Counted from the stretch's first letter, positions 17,389 through 25,342 are shown. The stretch is 64,000 bases of DNA from 2-02-FULL-66-22 sp964576535 (GCA_964576535.1 CAZNWB010000003.1:1-64000); one strand, 5' to 3'. Made by a program: numbers and translations. The notes: a model not told the origin generated them from the sequence alone.

Positions 17389-18239
17389 CGTGGGCAGGAG
17401 CAGTGCTGCTGGTCCTGGCGGCGGCCGCCACCGCCATGGGAGCGGAGGCACCGATCGCGACCCCGCCGCCTCCGGCAGCGGCGGCACCAACCCCGGGACC
17501 GGGATCGGTGCCGCAATCATTCGACCCCGCCATCCAGGAATCCACTCAGCGGTACAATGCGGGGGTCGGCGCGCTGCAGCGCCGTGACCTGGAATCCGCT
17601 CTGTACCAATTCCGCCAGGCGATCCAGCTGAACCCCACTTTTACCGAGGCGCACCACAATCTGGGCATCGCCCTCCTGGAGGCGCGCCAGCCCGCGCAGG
17701 CCGTGGAGGCCTTCACGCGGGCGCTGGAGCTCTCACCGGATCACCTCGAGGCCCGTCTGGGATTGGGGCTCGCCTATCGGGCCGGCGGGGAGTACACGCG
17801 GGCCATCGCCGAACTCGCCCAGGTCGTCCCCCGGAAAGCGGACGATCGTGAGCTCCACATCGTCCTGGGTGATCTGTACCGCAGGACGACCCAACCCCAG
17901 TCCGCCGCGGCCCAATTCCGCGAGGCGGCCCGTCTGGCCACCGGCGACGCCTCGATTCGCTTCCAGTTGGGGCTCGCCTACGCCGAGGCCGGCGAGACGG
18001 ACCTGGCCATCGCGGCCTTCCGCGATGCCATCGCCCTCGGCCCCGAGGAGGCCAATGCCTATTACAACCTGGGCGTGGCATATGTCCAGAAGGCCCAACT
18101 CCGCCGGGTGGAAGAAAAGCGGGCCCTCCTCCAGCTGGCCCTGGACGAGTTCCGCCTCTTCCAGCAGTTCGCCCCCCAGGATCCCAAGGCGCCCGCCGCC
18201 GCCCACAACGTCCGGGCCCTTGAGCCCCAGGTGAAATGA
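17385..18239 (+). CDS. Exported TPR repeat protein
   Basis: 284 aa with a signal peptide (about 1-20), a Pro/Ala-rich linker (23-45), then about five to six TPR units from residue 55 on, with the usual W/L-G-Y/A-F-A-P spacing (for example AHHNLGIALLEARQPAQAVEAFTRALELSP). TPR solenoids bind other proteins. Coupling to the exported nuclease domain protein by an ATGA overlap suggests that they work together in the periplasm. Its own stop overlaps the ATG of a 48-aa membrane peptide. Confidence 0.88.
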   Translation: MTWAGAVLLVLAAAATAMGAEAPIATPPPPAAAAPTPGPGSVPQSFDPAIQESTQRYNAGVGALQRRDLESALYQFRQAIQLNPTFTEAHHNLGIALLEARQPAQAVEAFTRALELSPDHLEARLGLGLAYRAGGEYTRAIAELAQVVPRKADDRELHIVLGDLYRRTTQPQSAAAQFREAARLATGDASIRFQLGLAYAEAGETDLAIAAFRDAIALGPEEANAYYNLGVAYVQKAQLRRVEEKRALLQLALDEFRLFQQFAPQDPKAPAAAHNVRALEPQVK

Positions 18240-18382
18240 GCGCGCCACAGGTGGACCGGGACGGGGCAGGAGAAGCCTCCCGTGCGCCCACACGGGCCAC
18301 GGCGGTCCGGCACCTGGTCCTGGGCTTCGCCCTGCTGCTCACGATCCTCTTCACCGCCGCGCTGTGTAGCCTGCCTGGCTGA
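18236..18382 (+). CDS. 48-aa single-pass membrane peptide
   Basis: A short frame starting at the ATGA overlap with the TPR gene. It encodes 48 aa: a charged, polar N-terminal half (1-25) and then one hydrophobic stretch HLVLGFALLLTILFTAALC (about 26-44). The overlap arrangement, the same as between the two genes upstream, and the clean membrane segment argue that it is real. Function is unknown. A membrane anchor or partner for the exported nuclease/TPR pair is possible. Confidence 0.55.
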   Translation: MSAPQVDRDGAGEASRAPTRATAVRHLVLGFALLLTILFTAALCSLPG

Positions 18383-18403
18383 CGGGTCACGCGGGGGGAG
18401 GCC

Positions 18404-18931
18404 ATGGGGATCGCATTCCTCATCACGGGGGCACCCGGGAGCGGCAAGACGACCCTGATCCGGTCCGTGCTTGCCGAGCTCCCCGCGAAGGCCGGCGGCT
18501 TCGTCACGGAGGAGATTCGCAAGGGGGGCGAGCGCGTGGGCTTCCGGGTCAGCGCCCTGGACGGCCGCGCCGGGACGTTCGCCCGCACCCGTGGGGTGCG
18601 GGGCCCCCGGGTGGGCCGCTACCAGGTGGACGTCCCCGCCTTCGAGACGGTGGGCGTCACGGCCCTGGAGGCGGCGACGCGCGAGGCCGACCTGATCGTG
18701 GTGGACGAGATCGGGAAGATGGAACTCTGGTCCCCCCGGTTCGTGCAGGCGCTCGAGGCGGCCCTCGCCTCGCCCAAGCCGATCCTGGGGACGATCCTGC
18801 AGGCGCCGCATCCCTGGACGGACGCCCTCAAGCGACGGCCCCGGGTGGAGCTGTACCGCCTCACCGGGCGGAACCGCGAGGATCTCAAGGACGCCCTCCT
18901 CGCCCGCCTGCGGACCGAGGTGCGCGGATGA
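18404..18931 (+). CDS. Nucleoside-triphosphatase THEP1
   Basis: A 175-aa P-loop NTPase of the THEP1/NTPase_1 family. Walker A is GAPGSGKTT (about 9-17) and Walker B is LIVVDEIGKMEL (about 97-108), with the family-typical GGFVTEEIR (about 31-39) and PILGTI near 126. THEP1 hydrolyses NTPs to NDPs with low turnover. Its physiological role is unclear. The last four bases overlap the agmatinase start (ATGA at 18928). Confidence 0.9.
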   Translation: MGIAFLITGAPGSGKTTLIRSVLAELPAKAGGFVTEEIRKGGERVGFRVSALDGRAGTFARTRGVRGPRVGRYQVDVPAFETVGVTALEAATREADLIVVDEIGKMELWSPRFVQALEAALASPKPILGTILQAPHPWTDALKRRPRVELYRLTGRNREDLKDALLARLRTEVRG

Positions 18932-19851
18932 CCCTGCCCTTCACCGGCATCGCCACCTTCGCCAAGGTGCCGCCCTACGATCCCGACGAGTCGCCGGCCC
19001 CCCACGCGGCCATCCTGGGCATCCCCACCGACGAGGCCACGACGCAGCACCCGGGCGCCCGGTATGGCCCACGGGCGATCCGCGAGGCCTCGACGCAGTT
19101 CCCCTACTACAAGCGGGGCCGGGGATACTACGATCCCGAGCGGGGCCGCCCCATGCTCCCCCATCTGGAGCTGCGCGACGCCGGCGACGTGGACATCGTC
19201 CCCACCCTCATCCAGGAGAACGCCACGCGGACCGCCGAGGCGGTGGCGTCCCTGCTGGCCCGGGGGGTCTTCCCGGTGTGCCTGGGCGGCGACCACAGTG
19301 TCACGGCCGCCATCCTCCCCGCCTGGGCGGCCACGCCGATTCACCTCGTCCAGATCGACGCGCACATGGATTTCGTGGACCGGCTCGCCGGCGCCACGGG
19401 CACCCACGCCAGCCCGATGCGCCGCGCGCGCGAGCTCGCCCACGTGCAAAGCCTCACCCAGATCGGCATCCGAAGCATCGTGTCCGGCGCCGCGGATTAC
19501 GAGGCGGCGGCCGCCATGGGCAACCGGATCGTCACCACGGCCCAGGTCCTGGAGAGGCCGGGACACGACTGGTGGGCCGACCTCACGGGGGAGGCCTACC
19601 TCACGCTGGACATCGACGCCTTCGACCCCGCGGCTGCGCCCGGCACCGGCTTTGCGGAGCCGGGGGGCCTGCAGTTCCGCGACGTGGCCCGGCTCCTCCG
19701 GACCCTGACGGCCCGCCTGCGCCTCCGGGGGATGGACGTGGTCGAGGTCACTCCCTACCTCGACCCCTCGCGGCGCACGGCGCTGCTGGCGGCGCGCACG
19801 ATCCTGGAGGCGCTGAGCTGCATCTTCGATCCTCCCGATGCCCGGCCGTAG
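18928..19851 (+). CDS. speB: Agmatinase/arginase family ureohydrolase
   Basis: 307 aa. The binuclear Mn site is complete: GGDHS (H123), DAHMD (D144, H146, D148) and DIDAFDP (D228, D230), with the EVTPYLD segment near the C-terminus. The N-terminal GIPTDEATTQHPGARYGP loop and THASP are closer to agmatinase than to arginase. Agmatinase makes putrescine and urea from agmatine. That would supply the polyamine pool that the spermidine-synthase-like protein at 25554-28733 might use. Guanidino-acid hydrolase activity is an alternative that sequence cannot exclude. Confidence 0.88.
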   Translation: MTLPFTGIATFAKVPPYDPDESPAPHAAILGIPTDEATTQHPGARYGPRAIREASTQFPYYKRGRGYYDPERGRPMLPHLELRDAGDVDIVPTLIQENATRTAEAVASLLARGVFPVCLGGDHSVTAAILPAWAATPIHLVQIDAHMDFVDRLAGATGTHASPMRRARELAHVQSLTQIGIRSIVSGAADYEAAAAMGNRIVTTAQVLERPGHDWWADLTGEAYLTLDIDAFDPAAAPGTGFAEPGGLQFRDVARLLRTLTARLRLRGMDVVEVTPYLDPSRRTALLAARTILEALSCIFDPPDARP

Positions 19852-19870
19852 ATCGGGACGCACACGCGGG

Positions 19871-20287
19871 ATGCGAGCCAAGCTCTTCACCCTGAGAGAA
19901 GCCAACAACCTGCTCCCCCGCCTGGAGCCCTGGATGCGCCTCCTCATCGCCAGGCGCATGGAGCTTCGCGAGCACCAGGAGGAGCTGGCCGCATTCCGCA
20001 CCTTGGCCAGTCGCTCCGGCGGGGCCTTTCCCGGGGGCCGCTACGCCCGGGCCAAGTCGGAGAGCACGCGGCTCCTCGCAAAGATCCACGACGGGGTCAA
20101 AGAAATCGAATCCCTGGGCTGCGTGGTCAAGGACCTGGACCATGGCCTGGTGGACTTTCCGGCCAGGCGGGGGCACGAACAGGTGTACCTGTGCTGGCGC
20201 CTGGGCGAGCCGGAGATCCGCCATTGGCACGGCCTCCAAGAGGGCTTCGCCGGCCGCAAGCCACTCGGGGACGACCCGGTCGACTGA
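19871..20287 (+). CDS. DUF2203 family protein
   Basis: 138 aa from the ATG at 19871; a further in-frame ATG at 19838 would overlap the agmatinase gene. The C-terminal half has the DUF2203 signature (GCVVKDLDHGLVDFPARR, then VYLCWRLGEPEIRHWH). The N-terminal half is helical with a likely short coiled coil. Function is unknown for this family, which occurs in bacteria and archaea. It closes the tightly packed 16.8-20.3 kb gene run. Confidence 0.85.
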   Translation: MRAKLFTLREANNLLPRLEPWMRLLIARRMELREHQEELAAFRTLASRSGGAFPGGRYARAKSESTRLLAKIHDGVKEIESLGCVVKDLDHGLVDFPARRGHEQVYLCWRLGEPEIRHWHGLQEGFAGRKPLGDDPVD

Positions 20288-20391
20288 ACCCGGGACCCGC
20301 TGGCTGCCTCCTCCCCGACCCCTGGTCCCCGATCCCCTTCGCCGAGATTGAATAGGCAGAGTGTGTCGGTCTCTTCGATCTGAATAATCCT

Positions 20392-20419
20392 TGACAGTCG
20401 CGGGGTCGCATGGTAGGGG
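20392..20419 (+). promoter_or_regulatory. Predicted promoter of the E2-E1-Ubl gene set
   Basis: A perfect TTGACA (20392-20397), a 16-base spacer and a weak -10 TAGGGG (20414-20419). Transcription would begin near 20426, downstream of the ATG at 20410, which argues for a start at 20488 or later. Confidence 0.5.
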
Positions 20420-20487
20420 AGGACACGGTTTCCGGTGGGAAGCCCACCGCTTCCGCTAATCGGCGCCTGTCAGCCCGCTCCTGCGAC

Positions 20488-21786
20488 ATGAACGACACAT
20501 CAAGCCACGCCCTGCAGAATCCGCGGCATCGTGTTCTCACCGCGACGTGGCATGCCCTCTTGACGCTGGCCTCCGCCCCCCTCTGGGACAGGGTCGTGCC
20601 CGCCCCGCCACCTCTCCGCGTCCACCCCGGCGAGGACCCGTCCAGCATGCGCCCGGATGACGCGGCGATCCGGCCGGTCCTCACCCGCTACGCTGCGGTG
20701 CTCCAGGTCCCCATGAGCCTTCACACCGCGCGCAACCGCTACTCCCCGCCGGCGGGGGCGGACGCGGTGCACGTCCACAATTTCGCTCTGCCCACGCCCC
20801 CGACTGTCTTCGGGGCGTGGCCGCGGGTTCCTCTGGTTGACCTGCCCCTGGCGCACGGCATCCCGCTCAAGTCGGGGGTCCATCGGGCGCTGGCCCCCGG
20901 GACGCAGCTCGGACGCGGGTCCCCCATCCTGGATGGCGACGGGCATGTGGTCGGCGAGCACCTGGGAGGGAACCTGTACTGCCTCTTCGACCTGCTGGGC
21001 CAGCAGCCGGCCTGGGTCCCCATGCTCTTGCGCCGCCATCTCGATCGCGGCATCCCGTGCCTGCTCCCCCGGCTCGCGGCGGAGCGCGGGCTGTCGGCCG
21101 AACGGGTGAGGGACGGGCTGCGCCATCTGCGGGAGGAGACCGAAACGCTGATGCGGGCATGCCGGGCCACCCTCCGCCAGGCTTCCCGGGAGGCGTATGT
21201 CCTCGCCTGCCGGGAGGGCGTGGCAGAGGAGCTCCGCCTCCTCCACTCCGAGATTACTTTCCTGGAGGACGGTGTCGAGGAGATGGCCCGACGGGTGACG
21301 GCCGACACGCGCCGGCTGAGGGAGGGGGACCTCCGCCTGCGCACGCTGCAGGGGCGGGCAGACGGAGGGGAAGGCGGCGGGCGGGAACTGGAACGGCTCC
21401 AGGCGGTGCCCGGGGTCTGCCAGGCCAGCGTCCAGGATGGGCGGATCAGCCTCACCACCGCCCCCATCCTGGTGGAGCATGCGGGCCGGCCCTATCGGCT
21501 CGGACGGTTCCAGGTGGACCTTCACTTCAACGGCGATGTCCGCATGCGGAATCTCACGAACCGCCTGGGGCCCTATGATCACCCGCACATTCACCAGGGG
21601 CGACCGTGCCTGGGTTCGATTCGCGAGGGGATCGCCAAGCTCCTGGGAGAGTTCCAGTTCGTCGCGGCCGCCGAGGTCCTGGTGGATTTTCTCCACACGG
21701 TGAACCCGGCGGATTGGCGCCTGGCGGTATCGCAGTGGCCAGAGGCCGCGCGTGAGGCCGACCGTGGAGTTCTTGCGACAACTTGA
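20488..21786 (+). CDS. E2-like (ubiquitin-conjugating fold) protein with N-terminal helical region
   Basis: 432 aa if the ATG at 20488 is used. The open frame reaches up to 20410, but the predicted promoter lies across that part. Near the C-terminus is HPHIHQGRPCLGS (about 365-377 in this numbering, Cys374). It matches the E2 active-site pattern H-P-N/H-x(4-6)-G-x-x-C-L. It is followed by a helical segment (EGIAKLLGEF...AAEVLVDFLHTVNPADW) and a terminal WPEA, as in bacterial E2-like domains. The middle (about 210-310) is rich in Leu/Glu/Arg heptads and likely a coiled coil. The N-terminal 180 residues are unassigned. It overlaps the E1-like gene by 35 bases. Function as a thiol carrier for the neighbouring ubiquitin-like protein is inferred from context and motif. 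Confidence 0.75.
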   Translation: MNDTSSHALQNPRHRVLTATWHALLTLASAPLWDRVVPAPPPLRVHPGEDPSSMRPDDAAIRPVLTRYAAVLQVPMSLHTARNRYSPPAGADAVHVHNFALPTPPTVFGAWPRVPLVDLPLAHGIPLKSGVHRALAPGTQLGRGSPILDGDGHVVGEHLGGNLYCLFDLLGQQPAWVPMLLRRHLDRGIPCLLPRLAAERGLSAERVRDGLRHLREETETLMRACRATLRQASREAYVLACREGVAEELRLLHSEITFLEDGVEEMARRVTADTRRLREGDLRLRTLQGRADGGEGGGRELERLQAVPGVCQASVQDGRISLTTAPILVEHAGRPYRLGRFQVDLHFNGDVRMRNLTNRLGPYDHPHIHQGRPCLGSIREGIAKLLGEFQFVAAAEVLVDFLHTVNPADWRLAVSQWPEAAREADRGVLATT

Positions 21787-22411
21787 CCTGGTGAAGCCGG
21801 AGGCGCTGGACACCCCCGTCCACCTGATCGGGTGCGGCGGGATCGGCTCCTTCGCGGCCCTGGCCCTGGCGAAGCTGGGGTGCCCACACCTGCACCTGTA
21901 TGATGACGATCGCGTGGAAGACCACAATGTCCCCAATCAGCTCTTCCGGGTGGCCGACGTCGGGCGGCCCAAGGCGGAGGCCCTGGCCGAGATCCTGGAG
22001 AGCTTCACGGGGCTCCGGCCCCGCACACACCTGCGCCGGATCGAGGGGGAGCGTCTCCAGGGGATCGTGGTCACTGGGGTGGACAGCATGGCCGCCCGCA
22101 AGACCCTCTGGCACAAGACCGTGCGGCACCGGGCTGGCATCCCGCTGTTCCTGGACGGGCGCCTGGGCGCCGAGGTGTGCCGCCTATACGCCATCCGGCC
22201 CGCCGACCCGGATGATGTCCGCGGCTACGAGCAGAGCCTGTACGACGACAGCCAGGCGGTGCCCCTCTCCTGCACTGCGGGTGCAATCATCTACACCGGC
22301 TTCGCCATGGCCAGCCTGCTGGCGGGCCAGGTGAAGAAGTTCGCCACCGGGGAGGGGGTGCCGCGGGAGATTCTTTACGACCTGAAGACCTTCACGCTGG
22401 TGGCAGTCTGA
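21752..22411 (+). CDS. E1/ThiF-like adenylyltransferase
   Basis: 219 aa from a GTG inside the end of the E2-like gene. The Rossmann-type adenylation domain has GCGGIGS (27-33), the acidic strand end LYDDD (D51-D53), K74 in GRPKAEAL, and the Mg-binding D111 in GVDSM. The E1 arginine finger region N-x-x-R-Q reads NVPNQ (59-63), so Arg is replaced by Asn. Cys174 in PLSCTAG may be the thiol carrier. The protein is short: it has no CxxC zinc pairs, no rhodanese and no fused E2. This is the minimal form seen in bacterial ubiquitin-like operons. It should activate the C-terminus of the beta-grasp protein encoded 100 bases downstream. Confidence 0.88.
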   Translation: MRPTVEFLRQLDLVKPEALDTPVHLIGCGGIGSFAALALAKLGCPHLHLYDDDRVEDHNVPNQLFRVADVGRPKAEALAEILESFTGLRPRTHLRRIEGERLQGIVVTGVDSMAARKTLWHKTVRHRAGIPLFLDGRLGAEVCRLYAIRPADPDDVRGYEQSLYDDSQAVPLSCTAGAIIYTGFAMASLLAGQVKKFATGEGVPREILYDLKTFTLVAV

Positions 22412-22514
22412 GAACCGGGAGGCGTCGCGCCGCCCGCGCGAGTGAAACGCGGCGTGCGGCGCCCAGAACGAGGGTCCCCGTCCCGGGGGACCCGGTGGCT
22501 GAAGGAGGCGAGCG

Positions 22515-22754
22515 ATGAGCAGCGTTATACAGGACAAGAAGACCGCGATCACGGTGAAGGTGGTCACCATGGGCAAGGGCGTGACCAACTTCATGCGGGA
22601 GGAACCCCTGTCCCTGGGCATCCTCCTTCACGAGCTGGGCGTGAGCGAGCAGATGGACGTGCGCGTCAACGGTGCCACCGTGGACAGGCACCACCGCCTG
22701 GCCGACGGCGACCAGGTGCTGATCGTCCCCAAGATCCGCGGCGGCCGCGCCTGA
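22515..22754 (+). CDS. Ubiquitin-like beta-grasp protein with GGRA tail
   Basis: 79 aa. The C-terminal half is a typical beta-grasp end, with MDVRVNGATVDRHHRLADGD and then QVLIVPKIRGG, like ThiS, MoaD and bacterial ubiquitin-like proteins. The diglycine (G76-G77) is not terminal: two more residues (Arg-Ala) follow. Activation by an E1 normally needs a free diglycine end, so trimming by a peptidase would be required. No JAB-type peptidase gene is in the window. AAGGAGG sits just upstream of the ATG. Alternatives are a sulfur carrier for an unknown pathway or a structural beta-grasp protein. Confidence 0.82.
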   Translation: MSSVIQDKKTAITVKVVTMGKGVTNFMREEPLSLGILLHELGVSEQMDVRVNGATVDRHHRLADGDQVLIVPKIRGGRA

Positions 22755-22765
22755 GCGACTATCCT

Positions 22766-22842
22766 GCCTCCGTCCCCGATCCGAGCGTTTCGCCCCTGGC
22801 GCAGGCCCGAGGGTACGGGACGCACGGATCGGGGGCGGAGGC
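22766..22842. repeat. Long inverted repeat after the ubiquitin-like gene
   Basis: Arms 22766-22787 and 22821-22842 are complementary at 20 of 22 positions (core CCCCGATCCG / CGGATCGGGG) around a 33-base loop. There is no T-run, so it is not a classical terminator. It could end or protect the E2-E1-Ubl transcript. Confidence 0.7.
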
Positions 22843-23009
22843 TTCTCCAGTCCACCCCGGCAGGAGACGCCTGCCCTCAACGACCGCACCAGCAAGACCG
22901 CACAATCAACCCAAGCCGCACCGGTCGGGACCCAGACGCCGGCCCGGAGCCTTTCGAGCGGCTATTTGACTCCGTCCCCTCCCGGTCGCCGCCTCGCTCG
23001 TCGGCTGCC

Positions 23010-23966
23010 TCAGCGGTCACCGGCCTGCAGCGCCCCGGACTCGAGAGCCTCCCGCACGGCCTTCGCGGTCGGAAAGACCCGTTCCACCGCGGCCCAATCG
23101 CCACCCGGGACAAACCCGGGCAGCATCAGCTTCGTGAATGCCCGGCTGCCGGCAAACTGCACCTCGACGGTCGCCACCGGCTGCCAGTCGAGGGTCAGGA
23201 TCGCGGCCTGCGTCTGCCACACCCGCCCCTTGGGATCCGAGGTGGTCACGGCCGAGCGCGCGCCCAGGACGAGCAGGGGGGCCCCATGGGCGACCGGCGC
23301 GCCGAGGCAGACCGTCACCCGGTTCGAGAGGCCGCACTCCCCCTGCCGCAGGGCGCCGAGCCACCAGCCGATCTCATCCCCCACGATGCAGAGGTACCCC
23401 GGATACAGGCTGCCGTCCGCACAGCCGAAGTGGGGTTGGGGGACGAGCCGCTTCCACACCACCCGGTCATTGTAGTCGAACCGGACCTGGACCCCCCGCG
23501 GGTTCCGCAGGCCGCAGGCCAGGCAGAACTCGTAGCCGGGGACCGCGTAGGCCTCCTCCCGGGAGCGCTCCCATTCGCGACGCACCTCGGGCGCAGGCGG
23601 GGCGAGCTGCGCCGCCATCGGGCGCACCTCGGCCTCGGCGATGGGGCGCTCTCCCCGAAGGATGCGGCTCACCCAGCCCCCTTCCGTCGGCACGACCGAG
23701 GCCTGGAGAGACACCTCCAGCGGCACCTCGCGGTGCAAGGTCGCCTGGATCCTGACCGGCCGCGGCACGCGGACGCCGCCGCCGTGCTCGTCCTGGAACA
23801 GGCGCACCAGCTCGAAGAGCATGCCAGTGACGCCGCCGCCGTGTCCGGCCTCGGGCGGACCCTGCAGGTCGGGGGTGAAGGTCACGGTCGCCCGCATCCC
23901 CTCGGGGCCCCGGGCCTCGATCCGCACCCGGTCGCGGAAGTACGCTTCCATGGGCTGAAGGCTCAT
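23010..23966 (-). CDS. Hotdog-fold thioesterase-like protein
   Basis: 318 aa with two hotdog-like halves. The second half contains FCLACGLRNPRGVQVRF (about 146-162), the hallmark of PaaI-like thioesterases. Usual substrates are acyl-CoAs, but the substrate here is not predictable. The first half (VTFTPDLQGPPEAGHGGGVTGMLFEL) also follows the hotdog helix pattern. It ends convergent to the E2-E1-Ubl set and is followed upstream by an alpha/beta hydrolase gene on the same strand. Confidence 0.78.
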   Translation of the reverse strand: MSLQPMEAYFRDRVRIEARGPEGMRATVTFTPDLQGPPEAGHGGGVTGMLFELVRLFQDEHGGGVRVPRPVRIQATLHREVPLEVSLQASVVPTEGGWVSRILRGERPIAEAEVRPMAAQLAPPAPEVRREWERSREEAYAVPGYEFCLACGLRNPRGVQVRFDYNDRVVWKRLVPQPHFGCADGSLYPGYLCIVGDEIGWWLGALRQGECGLSNRVTVCLGAPVAHGAPLLVLGARSAVTTSDPKGRVWQTQAAILTLDWQPVATVEVQFAGSRAFTKLMLPGFVPGGDWAAVERVFPTAKAVREALESGALQAGDR

Positions 23967-23973
23967 GCGGGCC

Positions 23974-24795
23974 TCATCCCTCCCAGCCGATCTTGCGGAA
24001 GAACGCCTCCAAGATCCGGTTGAATTCGGCCGGGCGCTCCAGGTTGATGAAGTGCCCGCACCCCGCCATGACGTGCAGCTGGGCGTCCGGGATCCGGTCC
24101 GCCAGGAACTGCGAGGGGGCGATGCACGGCAGGTCCCGCTCCCCCACCAGGATCAGCGACGGCACCGCCAGCGTCCGCAGCCGCTCTTCCAGGGCGAAGA
24201 TGGGCGGCCGCTTGCCCAGTGTCCCCCGGGCGGTGTGGCTCACGCCGTGGGGCGGATGGGCCGTGATCATCTGGCGCATCGCGGCCGCCTCGGCCGGCCC
24301 GCGGGCGGCATAGCCGGCGAAGATGGGATGCGTGAAGATGGCGGTGGCGAAGCCCTCGACCCCGCCGGTTTCGGCCGTGCGGGCCCAGCCGTCCGTCACC
24401 GCCCCGAACTGGAGCGGGTCGTCGGAGCCGGCACCCGTGTCGCAGATCACCACCCCGGCGACTTCGGCCGGATGATTGAGGGCGAAATGCAGGGCGATGT
24501 TCCCCCCCATGGACAGGCCGACCACGGCCGCCCGCGGGATGCCGAGCCCCCGCAGCAGCCCCCGGAGATCCTCCACCGAACGGGGCTGCGAGTACTCGTC
24601 GGGAGCCAGGGGCGCATCGGATTTCCCAAAGCCGCGGCAGTCGTAGGCGATCGCGCGGTACCGCCGCTGGAAGTGCGCCACCTGGGGCGCCCACATCGTC
24701 CGTCCCATGGGGTAGGCGTGCACGAAGATGATGGGCGGGCCGGTCCCCGCTTCCTCGGAGAACAGGTGGATCCCGTTCACCCGCACCCGAGGCAT
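23974..24795 (-). CDS. Alpha/beta hydrolase
   Basis: 273 aa from the ATG at 24795, chosen over an in-frame upstream codon because GGAGGGGG lies just before it. Triad candidates are Ser95 in GLSMGG, Asp in GERD (about 215-218) and His in GCGHFINLERP (about 243-253). The FVHAYPM oxyanion loop is at about 24-30. The overall look is that of epoxide-hydrolase-like or 3-oxoadipate-enol-lactonase-like enzymes. It lies 7 bases from the thioesterase gene, and the two start one after the other, so co-transcription is likely. Confidence 0.85.
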   Translation of the reverse strand: MPRVRVNGIHLFSEEAGTGPPIIFVHAYPMGRTMWAPQVAHFQRRYRAIAYDCRGFGKSDAPLAPDEYSQPRSVEDLRGLLRGLGIPRAAVVGLSMGGNIALHFALNHPAEVAGVVICDTGAGSDDPLQFGAVTDGWARTAETGGVEGFATAIFTHPIFAGYAARGPAEAAAMRQMITAHPPHGVSHTARGTLGKRPPIFALEERLRTLAVPSLILVGERDLPCIAPSQFLADRIPDAQLHVMAGCGHFINLERPAEFNRILEAFFRKIGWEG

Positions 24796-24796
24796 C

Positions 24797-25342
24797 CTAT
24801 TCCCCCTCCCGGCCATCGCCGGGGGACCCCCGGCGCCGGCTCTCGGGGAAGAGGTCGAGCTGCCCCACTGGGGTCACGCCTCGCCGAAGGTAGTACTCCT
24901 GGATCACCCGGAGGAACAGCGGGTGCGGGTCGGCCACAGGCCGGCGGCTCTGGACATGGGCCAGCGCCGCCAGCAGAGACATGCCATGCCGTTCGTGCAG
25001 GTAGCAGATCGCCAGGGCCGGAGAGCGCGAGATGCCTGCCACGCAGTGCAGAAGGACCGGCCCGCGGCGGCGCGCCTCGTCGATGAAGGCCACGACGTCC
25101 GGCAGGAACTGAGACAGGCGCTCATCCGGGTCCGCGATGGGCACGTCGTGATAGAGGATGCCTGGAAAGCGGGGGTTCCCATCCCGATTGCTGGCGTCCA
25201 CGACGGCCTGGATCCCATGCCGCGTCAAGGCCTCGAGGTCCGACGCCGCCCCCAGGTTCGCGACCGCCAGATCCTCGGTCAGGAAATCAATCCCATTGCC
25301 GTTGCGTCGCTCTTCGCCATTCCAGAACCACAACATCGTCAC
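24797..25342 (-). CDS. Dual-specificity protein phosphatase-like protein
   Basis: A 181-aa protein with the Cys-phosphatase loop HCVAGISRS (H99, C100, R106), and a likely general acid Asp at about 71 (PIADPDE). The length and fold order match DSPc phosphatases, which remove phosphate from Ser/Thr/Tyr or from lipids and RNA. All catalytic residues are present, so it should be active. It sits upstream of the alpha/beta hydrolase gene, with the stop one base from that start. The last 35 residues are polar and poorly conserved. Confidence 0.87.
   Translation of the reverse strand: MTMLWFWNGEERRNGNGIDFLTEDLAVANLGAASDLEALTRHGIQAVVDASNRDGNPRFPGILYHDVPIADPDERLSQFLPDVVAFIDEARRRGPVLLHCVAGISRSPALAICYLHERHGMSLLAALAHVQSRRPVADPHPLFLRVIQEYYLRRGVTPVGQLDLFPESRRRGSPGDGREGE

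Noticed and set aside
20410..20487. Upstream ATG at 20410 as the start of the E2-like gene
   Set aside because: The predicted -10 box lies at 20414-20419, there is no ribosome-binding site, and the added residues look non-coding. It remains possible if the promoter is wrong.
22755..23009. JAB peptidase or E3 gene linked to the Ubl set
   Set aside because: No frame in this stretch or in the neighbouring genes carries a H-x-H-x(7)-S-x2-D JAB motif or a RING-like Cys/His pattern.
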